DNA of 64,000 bases from positions 4,070,318-4,134,317 of the forward strand of contig NZ_CP022522.1 in NCBI RefSeq assembly GCF_002850255.1. The letters run 5' to 3'. Source of the DNA: Pseudoalteromonas sp. NC201 (GTDB lineage Bacteria; Pseudomonadota; Gammaproteobacteria; Enterobacterales; Alteromonadaceae). This document shows, in pieces, positions 58,293 through 64,000 of the stretch (position 1 is its first letter; each line of letters begins with the position of its first letter). Made by a program: the position numbers and the translations under genes. A model generated the notes under the pieces. It did not search any database. It worked only from the letters and a program-made list of their open reading frames with translations, and was not told where the DNA came from.

Positions 58293-59030
58293 CTAGTCTA
58301 TGTTGGGTGGTTGATTACCGCGATAAACGACTTCACCGTGTTTATCTTGTACCACCCAGTAAGGTAGCTCTCTAATCTCAAATTGGCTAAATACTTCGTT
58401 GTGGTGATCGAACACAATATCGTGTTTGATCTCAAAGCGTTGTTGGTAGTCTAGAGCACTTTGTTCTTCCACATAAAAGGGCTTAATCACAGTAACGACC
58501 GGATACGCACTCGAGTCAGCGAGTTGATTGTTTTGCTTTATTCTCATTTCACAGGCAGGAATATGTTGAAACGGACACAAGCTATCGCTGAAAAATAACA
58601 CTCTGTATTGGCTGTTCATAGTCGCTATCGAAAATGGCGCACCGGTGAGTGTTTGCAATGGGATCTGTGTTTCTTTCTCTGTGCTTGGTGCACTGTTAGT
58701 CGTCAACAACTCTCGTTTGATAACTTTGTCGTCTTTAACGATAACACGAACAGGTGTTTGCCTTACTGCAAACCGTTGCATCAACTGGTTTTGCTTATCA
58801 ATAGCTAACTCAGCATAGCTTGGATAGGCCGTTTTAAATTGCGCTAAGCTTGCCTCATCAATATTGATATCGGGCTGTAGCAATCTCCTTGGTGCTAGTG
58901 GCGTTGGTAGAGTTGTAGGCTGTACATATTCATCCCAAATATTAATAAACACATACTCTTGCGTGTTGGCGTGCACAAACACGCTGAGACACACAGCGGC
59001 GAACATAAGTAGGGCTTTAATTGATGACAT
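58293..59030 (-). CDS. Exported thioredoxin-fold-like protein of the CcdA/TlpA operon
   Basis: 245 aa with a signal peptide (ALLMFAAVCLSVFVHA). The middle reads VLFFSDSLCPFQHIPACEM: a thioredoxin-like strand followed by SLCPF, so a Cys is present but not a canonical CxxC. The C-terminal part reads ELPYWVVQDKHGEVVYRG, like the cis-Pro region of thioredoxins. It is coupled to the upstream TlpA-like gene by a one-base overlap of stop and start. It is probably a periplasmic redox or carrier protein; the exact role is unknown. Confidence 0.62.
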   Translation of the reverse strand: MSSIKALLMFAAVCLSVFVHANTQEYVFINIWDEYVQPTTLPTPLAPRRLLQPDINIDEASLAQFKTAYPSYAELAIDKQNQLMQRFAVRQTPVRVIVKDDKVIKRELLTTNSAPSTEKETQIPLQTLTGAPFSIATMNSQYRVLFFSDSLCPFQHIPACEMRIKQNNQLADSSAYPVVTVIKPFYVEEQSALDYQQRFEIKHDIVFDHHNEVFSQFEIRELPYWVVQDKHGEVVYRGNQPPNID

Positions 59031-59488
59031 TAGTTTGCTCCTTGGAGTGTGCTCAGATGTTGTTGCAGCTCATCTGTAAACAATGCGCTGCGATAGATTT
59101 CTTTGCCGTTTTCATCAATGAGGATGTGTTGTGGCGTGCCTAACACTTGAAACTGCTGAGTTATCTTGCCACTACCATCAAATACCGTTGGAAACTGGTA
59201 ATCATGTTTATCAAGGTAAGTTTGCACGCCTTTTTTCGACTGATTGAAGCCAATATTGACGGCGATAACCTGATAGTGGTTATTGGCTTGCTGAAAGCTT
59301 TGCTCAAGCAGTGGCATTTCTTCCACACAGTAGGAGCACCACGTTGCCCAAAACTTCAAGTAAGTGACTTTGCCTTGACTGGTTACGGTATTGTTTGCAA
59401 GCGTATTGGCGGTCAGTACGGGATAGTCCTTTGCTGCAGACATTGTGCTGAGTAACATAAAGAGTGAAGAAAAAATGATTTTTTTCAT
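59030..59488 (-). CDS. TlpA/ResA-like periplasmic thiol-disulfide oxidoreductase
   Basis: 152 aa from the ATG at 59488, preceded by AAAGGAAC; the longer frame to 59596 runs into the ccdA gene and is rejected. A signal/anchor (MKKIIFSSLFMLLSTMSAA) precedes the redox motif FWATWCSYCVEEM (CSYC) and the later GTPQHILID cis-Pro motif. It should receive electrons from the CcdA-like protein upstream and reduce periplasmic disulfides. Confidence 0.85.
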   Translation of the reverse strand: MKKIIFSSLFMLLSTMSAAKDYPVLTANTLANNTVTSQGKVTYLKFWATWCSYCVEEMPLLEQSFQQANNHYQVIAVNIGFNQSKKGVQTYLDKHDYQFPTVFDGSGKITQQFQVLGTPQHILIDENGKEIYRSALFTDELQQHLSTLQGAN

Positions 59489-59505
59489 GGTGGTTCCTTT
59501 GCGTT

Positions 59506-60177
59506 TTATAGCCAACTTTTGCCAGCTTGAATAAGAAAATATTGCGCCATCGCGACTAAGATAAGTGCGGTTGCTGTAGTGATGTGATTTAGCCAAGCTC
59601 CAGATCTTGGTAATTTTTGTAAAAAGCGCGTGCTTAGCCCTGCTAGCAGTAATAGGGTGCTCATACCGAGCGCAAAACTAAACAGCAGCGCGCCTCCTAA
59701 TAGAGGTTGCTGGGCATTAGCAACGAAGAGTAATAAGCCGCCTAGAATTGGAGACGTACAGGGAGCCGCAACAAGAGCGCTGGCCATGCCCATTAGAAGA
59801 GGTGCTGGCGAGCCTGTTGCAATCGTATTTGGCAAGCGTGGCAGCGAGATTAAGCCTTTTGATACCGCAGCAAAGTAGAGTAATAGATTGGCAAAAATAA
59901 GCAGCACCCAAGGGTTTGTTGCTACTTGGCCAAAGAAGCTACCGGTTAATGCTGCAATAAATCCAAGCGCGGCGTACACAGCTGCAAAGCCTAGCGCATA
60001 CAAAATAGGGGCAAGGCGAATATGGCGTTGTTGGCTAAGAGTCGCAACAGTTATGGGAAGTATGGGATATACGCAGGGCGTAAAGCTGGTGAGTACACCT
60101 ACTAAGAGTGCAATAGGCACTAACCACCAATCAGTTTCGGCACTGGAGAGTGCCTGTAGTAACGTAGATTCAAGCAT
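59506..60177 (-). CDS. CcdA/DsbD-type membrane electron transporter
   Basis: 223 aa with six hydrophobic helices. The signature SFTPCVYPILPITV and the second cysteine motif APCTSPILGG are both present, as in CcdA and the DsbD membrane domain, carrying reducing equivalents across the inner membrane. It has no periplasmic thioredoxin domain of its own; the TlpA-like protein 17 nt downstream supplies it. Partner substrates may include c-type cytochromes or secreted proteins. Confidence 0.87.
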   Translation of the reverse strand: MLESTLLQALSSAETDWWLVPIALLVGVLTSFTPCVYPILPITVATLSQQRHIRLAPILYALGFAAVYAALGFIAALTGSFFGQVATNPWVLLIFANLLLYFAAVSKGLISLPRLPNTIATGSPAPLLMGMASALVAAPCTSPILGGLLLFVANAQQPLLGGALLFSFALGMSTLLLLAGLSTRFLQKLPRSGAWLNHITTATALILVAMAQYFLIQAGKSWL

Positions 60178-60405
60178 CGTCTTCTCTTTGCATTTTTTAA
60201 CTGCACAAGAGCATGACGGATAGCCCAGATTTGACCTATCAAATCGTCATAAAATCGCTATCAAATTTTATCAAGCGTTTGCTTTTATTTGATATTTTAA
60301 TTGTTATGAGTTTAAAAGAAAAAGTGCTTGTTGCTCGTTATGTTTATAAGATAAGGTAAGTTACCTAGTTTAGGTAACTTAAAATTATGCGTAAAGGGAG
60401 ATATT

Positions 60406-60621
60406 ATGAATAGACTAACACTAGCGGTTGTATCTGCAGCATTTGCGGTATCTGGTTCTGCACTAAGTGGTGAGAATGTAAAACCAGACTACGACCCTAC
60501 AAAGTATTGTTATTATGCCGATCAGGCATATTCTAAGGGATCGGTAGAAAAGCAAAATAACAAATGGAAAGTCTGTGTTGACGGCGGTCCAAATGGTGAG
60601 CTCCAGTGGATTGATCAATAA
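60406..60621 (+). CDS. Small exported protein (DUF1496-like)
   Basis: 71 aa with a cleavable signal peptide (LAVVSAAFAVSGSALS) and a mature part with CYYADQAYSKGSVEKQNNKW and a second Cys (KVCVDGG), a two-cysteine pattern of small periplasmic proteins annotated DUF1496. GGGAG precedes the ATG. Followed by a strong terminator; monocistronic. Confidence 0.75.
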   Translation: MNRLTLAVVSAAFAVSGSALSGENVKPDYDPTKYCYYADQAYSKGSVEKQNNKWKVCVDGGPNGELQWIDQ

Positions 60622-60647
60622 CGACAACTTTATAATGATACGCAAAT

Positions 60648-60680
60648 AAAAAACGCCAGCTGTGAAGCTGGCGTTTTTTT
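60648..60680. terminator. Bidirectional terminator between the small exported protein gene and yidC
   Basis: AAAAACGCCAGC / GCTGGCGTTTTT, 12-bp stem, 6-nt loop, with T-runs on both strands. Confidence 0.9.
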
Positions 60681-60698
60681 ATTCAAGGTGTACGAGCG

Positions 60699-62333
60699 TT
60701 AACCGCGTACTTTCATGCCTTTTTTCTCCATGCCACGGTAGATGATAAGCATCTGAGCGATAGAGATAAGGTTTGAAACCAACCAGTAAAGTACCAGACC
60801 TGATGGGAACCAAATAAAGAAAATTGAGAACACGACTGGCATGTAAGTCATCATCTTTTGTTGCATTGGGTCTGTAACTGTCATTGGCTGTAGTTTTTGG
60901 GTTAGGAACATACTTGCGCCAAATAGCACAGGTAGTACGTAGTACGGGTCCATTGATGATAGATCCGTTAGCCACAACATAAACTCAGCATGACGTAGTT
61001 CTGTTGATTCAAGGAATACGTAGAACAAGGCAAGGAAGATTGGCATTTGTAGTAACAGTGGGAAACAGCCACCCATTGGGTTCACTTTTTCCTTACGGTA
61101 CATTTCCATCATCGCTTGGCCGAACTTCTGGCGGTCATCGCCATAACGCTCTTTTAGTGCCTGCATCTTAGGCTGTAGCATGCGCATTTTAGCCATTGAG
61201 GTGTATTGTGCTTTAGTTAGAGGGTATAACGCCGTTTTCACAATCAAAGTGATAGCAATAATCGCCAGACCCCAGTTACCTAAAATACCGTAAAGGAACT
61301 TAAGCAGTATCAGTAGCGGTTGTGAAATAAACCATAACCAGCCGTAGTCTACAGTGAGATCTAGGTCTTCTTGAATTGCTTCAAGCGCTTCTGTGTCTTT
61401 AGGACCCATGTAGTACACGGCATGGATAGTTGCCGTGCTGTTTGCTTGCACATTGGTTGGCTCGCTCTTCATACCAACAATACCATTACCATTTCTAAGC
61501 GCGGTATAAATCGTATTATTGGTTTGCTGATCTGGCACCCATGCACTAACAAAATACTTTTGTAGGAAAGCAACGTAGCCGCCTTGGGTATTTTTATTCA
61601 GGTTCGCATCCGCCATATCAGAGAAGCTGTATTTCTCATAAGGTTCTTCAGCGGTTCCATAGGCTGGGCCTAAGTAGGTCTGATCAACCATGCTGCCTTT
61701 ATCTTGGCGTGTACGTTTGATTTGCGTGTACAGTTGTACTTGAACAGGTGATGAGGTGGTGTTGTTAACTTGGTATTCTAAGTCAACGTCATATTTACCT
61801 GCTTTAAATACATAAGTTTTTGTGTACTGTACGCCTTTCTCATCAGTAAAAGTCAGTGGTACACGTAGCGTATCGCCATTAAGCTCATATTGCTGTTGTG
61901 CAGACTCATAGACTGGGCGACCAGCTTTGTTTGCATCTGGGCCGTTTAAACCAATTAAACCACTCTGTGAAACATACTGTTTGCCTTCAAATTCACCAAG
62001 TAACATGAAAGGCGTGTCGCTGCCATGGGTTTCTGCGTGTTGTAGTAAGTTGGCTTCAACGATGTCACCGCCCTTAGTATCAATTTTTACCGAAAGTACA
62101 TCGGTAGTGATACTAATGACAGAACGTGTTGCCTGAGTTGCTACAACTGGGACATCGGATTGGCTTGATGCTGGTACATCAGCTTGCTCTTCTGTTGGGG
62201 TTGAGTTCGCCACTTGTTGTGTGACGGCACTGGTATCAGCTTGTGGCGGGTTTTGTTCTTGTGTCCACTCTTGGAACAGTAGGAACGAAACCAGCAACAA
62301 ACCGATAAATAAAAACGTGCGTTGCGATTCCAT
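60699..62333 (-). CDS. yidC: Membrane protein insertase YidC
   Basis: 544 aa. The N-terminal signal-anchor MESQRTFLFIGLLLVSFLLF, a large periplasmic domain (about 60-340) and the five-helix conserved insertase core (GNWGLAIIAITLIVKTALYPLTKAQY; MGGCFPLLLQMPIFLALFYV) are all present. Inserts membrane proteins such as the Fo subunits encoded above. Normal length. Confidence 0.96.
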   Translation of the reverse strand: MESQRTFLFIGLLLVSFLLFQEWTQEQNPPQADTSAVTQQVANSTPTEEQADVPASSQSDVPVVATQATRSVISITTDVLSVKIDTKGGDIVEANLLQHAETHGSDTPFMLLGEFEGKQYVSQSGLIGLNGPDANKAGRPVYESAQQQYELNGDTLRVPLTFTDEKGVQYTKTYVFKAGKYDVDLEYQVNNTTSSPVQVQLYTQIKRTRQDKGSMVDQTYLGPAYGTAEEPYEKYSFSDMADANLNKNTQGGYVAFLQKYFVSAWVPDQQTNNTIYTALRNGNGIVGMKSEPTNVQANSTATIHAVYYMGPKDTEALEAIQEDLDLTVDYGWLWFISQPLLILLKFLYGILGNWGLAIIAITLIVKTALYPLTKAQYTSMAKMRMLQPKMQALKERYGDDRQKFGQAMMEMYRKEKVNPMGGCFPLLLQMPIFLALFYVFLESTELRHAEFMLWLTDLSSMDPYYVLPVLFGASMFLTQKLQPMTVTDPMQQKMMTYMPVVFSIFFIWFPSGLVLYWLVSNLISIAQMLIIYRGMEKKGMKVRG

Positions 62334-62341
62334 AACAGCTC

Positions 62342-62644
62342 TTATTTCTCGTGTTGTTTAACTTTAGTCGACTTCACAGGTACAGGATCATCTCCACCTG
62401 CGCTCAAAGGGTGACATTTTAATATGCGTTTAACCGCTAACCAACTCCCTTTTGCAATTCCATGTAAATTAATTGCTTGAATTGCATAACTAGAACAGGT
62501 CGGGTTAAAACGACAATGAGGCCCGAGTAGGGGGCTAATCCATTGTTGATAACCGCGGATCAGCAATATAAGCAGGTGCTTGGGAAGCGAACAAACTGCT
62601 TTGAACTGATTTCTGATCTTGCTACGCCCTGAAGTTGAATTCAT
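62342..62644 (-). CDS. yidD: Membrane protein insertion efficiency factor YidD
   Basis: 100 aa. Family signature [23 protein letters not shown], then [29 protein letters not shown]. It is 8 nt upstream of yidC and belongs to the rpmH-rnpA-yidD-yidC series. Confidence 0.95.
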   Translation of the reverse strand: MNSTSGRSKIRNQFKAVCSLPKHLLILLIRGYQQWISPLLGPHCRFNPTCSSYAIQAINLHGIAKGSWLAVKRILKCHPLSAGGDDPVPVKSTKVKQHEK

Positions 62645-62817
62645 GGCTTTGTAGATATCAATTTCCTCAATTTACTGCTTCAACCTAAGTAGGCAAAAAC
62701 AGACTATTTTTCCATTGATATAGCTGATTAAAAGGTGAGCTAACCTTACCTTAATTGGCGTAAAATTACTATGCTAGCAAGGGTAAATGCGCCGTAAAAA
62801 GGAAAGGCTAAAGCAGA

Positions 62818-63252
62818 TTATTGCTTTTTCGCGTTAGCTTGAGGATTTTTTGAACGCTTGTGTTGAGGTTTTGGCTTAAAAGGTGGTTTAGGTGCACCTG
62901 GCTTACAACGTTCATTTATTTTGCGCCACATCTTAGTGAGCTGTTTAGTTAGCTCTTCATTAGATTGCTCGTCAACACCGGTTTTGACCATCAACACAAT
63001 ATCGATATTATCAAGTTTATGACGATTTAATCGAAAGCTTTCTCTAGCAAGTCGTTTGATACGGTTTCGTTGACATGCTTTTTTGCAGCGTTTTTTAGCT
63101 ACAGTTAAACCGAGTCTTGGATGACCAACATCATTTGGTTTTGCAAGTAGAGTAAAATAAGGCGTAGCTGCGCGAGCTGGCTCTTGAAATATGCGGGAGT
63201 AATGCGAGGGAGTTAACAGACGTAACTCCCTGCTAAAGCTAAAGTCTTCCAC
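62818..63252 (-). CDS. rnpA: Ribonuclease P protein component
   Basis: 144 aa from a GTG start at 63252, 6 nt after rpmH. The RNR-type motif KKRCKKACQRNRIKRLARESFR identifies it. The C-terminal tail (PPFKPKPQHKRSKNPQ) is a longer basic extension than in E. coli. Confidence 0.95.
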   Translation of the reverse strand: MEDFSFSRELRLLTPSHYSRIFQEPARAATPYFTLLAKPNDVGHPRLGLTVAKKRCKKACQRNRIKRLARESFRLNRHKLDNIDIVLMVKTGVDEQSNEELTKQLTKMWRKINERCKPGAPKPPFKPKPQHKRSKNPQANAKKQ

Positions 63253-63258
63253 TAAATA

Positions 63259-63393
63259 TTAAGCAGAAAGTACTTTACGGCCTTTAGCACGACGACGTGC
63301 TAATACTTTACGACCGTTCTTAGTCGCCATGCGAGCACGGAAACCGTGAGAGCGCTTGCGCTTAAGTACGCTAGGTTGAAAAGTTCTTTTCAT
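63259..63393 (-). CDS. rpmH: Large ribosomal subunit protein bL34
   Basis: 44-aa ribosomal protein: [18 protein letters not shown] and a basic end [13 protein letters not shown]. It is too short for many gene callers. It starts at 63393 and precedes rnpA, the canonical order opposite dnaA. Confidence 0.96.
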   Translation of the reverse strand: MKRTFQPSVLKRKRSHGFRARMATKNGRKVLARRRAKGRKVLSA

Positions 63394-64000
63394 AACAATT
63401 CCATCCGATCGGTTAAAAGTTAAAACATCCTATGCAGGTCGCGATCCTGGCACAGGTGCCATTGCGAGCGCGAGATATTAAAGCTGGGCGCGTCTAAAGT
63501 CAATCAAAATCTGTTCTCTGTGGCTAAATAATCCACAGTAGAATTTCTTTATCCTTATATATAGACAAAACTTGGCAAAGCTATCGAGCAAACATAGACG
63601 ATCTACATAAAGTAGGATCAATACGAAATCGATCTGCATAGATCTGATCCGATGGGCGGCATTATAGCATTTAGTAAGAATAGGAAAAGCTCTGGAAAAC
63701 TAAATTTGATCTTAATTTTGGGGTGAGATCGGGTGAGTTTTTTGCTATGATCTTACTTGTGGGTAAAAAATAAAAACCTTTAAATTTCATGTGTTTATTT
63801 TTTTGCTAGGGTGAGATCTTGCTTTTTCTAAATGTCAATATTGAACTTGTGGATAAGATCACTTCATAATACCCCGCTTCCACCAGTGATTTTGTAATAA
63901 AAACTAAGTATTTCCGGCGATCCTTTCATTTAGATCTGATTTTTTAGATCTGAATGCTCTATTTCTTATTCCCGGGAATCAAAACCTATTGGAGTTCAGA
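63394..64000. promoter_or_regulatory. rpmH/dnaA divergent promoter region
   Basis: Contains the rpmH promoter to the left and the dnaA promoter to the right. Many GATC sites (for example 63601-63645 and 63706-63830) and a perfect reverse DnaA box TGTGGATAA (63848-63856) fit DnaA autoregulation. GGAG at 63991-63994 is the likely ribosome site for dnaA, whose ATG would fall just beyond the window. Confidence 0.8.

Noticed and set aside
59489..59596. Longer N-terminus of the TlpA-like protein
   Set aside because: It overlaps the ccdA coding region and would bury the clear signal peptide that begins at 59488.

Overview
The window is chromosomal DNA of a marine gammaproteobacterium of the Pseudoalteromonas/Alteromonadales type, judged from protein flavour and gene order and not from a database search. 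The right half is the classical replication-origin neighbourhood: rpmH-rnpA-yidD-yidC next to the dnaA promoter region, mnmE, mioC, a GATC-rich oriC between mioC and mnmG, then mnmG-rsmG-parA-parB and the full F1Fo ATP synthase operon atpIBEFHAGDC. A parS-like site lies inside a winged-helix/TPR regulator gene at 56.2 kb. dnaA itself should start just past the right edge, because a GGAG ribosome binding site sits at 63991-63994.

The left half is a large peptide-natural-product (RiPP and bacteriocin) territory. From about 10.5 to 36.6 kb an A+T-rich island separates atpC from glmU, genes often adjacent in related bacteria. A second cluster lies on the other side of glmU.

Cluster 1 (0.8-9.0 kb) is a class I lanthipeptide locus. 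It has a LanC cyclase and full-length LanB dehydratase operon, a divergent 62-aa precursor with an IAGG cleavage site and three core cysteines, and a HlyD-type adaptor plus C39-peptidase ABC exporter.

The island (11.5-36 kb, essentially all minus strand) holds, in transcription order: a membrane-anchored CadC/ToxR-like regulator; a lanthipeptide-like orphan precursor; two small proteins (one NTF2-like); a second HlyD/C39 exporter pair; then many GG-leader peptides. Three of these peptides are linked to, or resemble substrates of, two closely related radical SAM/SPASM maturases and carry G23-G24. Five are hydrophobic class II-like bacteriocin peptides with double-Gly or Gly-Ala at residues 14-15. 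A further peptide follows an ATP-grasp ligase. Accessory genes are a secreted S8 protease with a chitin-binding-like module, a secreted M16 zinc protease and two 2-TM immunity-like proteins. Two frameshifted copies of a membrane-protein gene lie nearby.

One reading is that all these peptides are exported by the two C39 transporters, which cleave after the GG/GA motif, and that maturases act first on the rSAM, ATP-grasp and LanBC substrates. The secreted proteases may finish or degrade products. At least eleven leader-bearing precursors share two exporters. Several are too short for routine gene calling (45-58 codons), which makes this the part of the window most likely to hold undescribed biology.

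Between 49.4 and 60.6 kb are ordinary or uncharacterised chromosomal genes: a PEP-mutase/isocitrate-lyase family enzyme, a very large protein of unknown function, a wHTH-TPR regulator and a CcdA/thioredoxin-like periplasmic redox operon.
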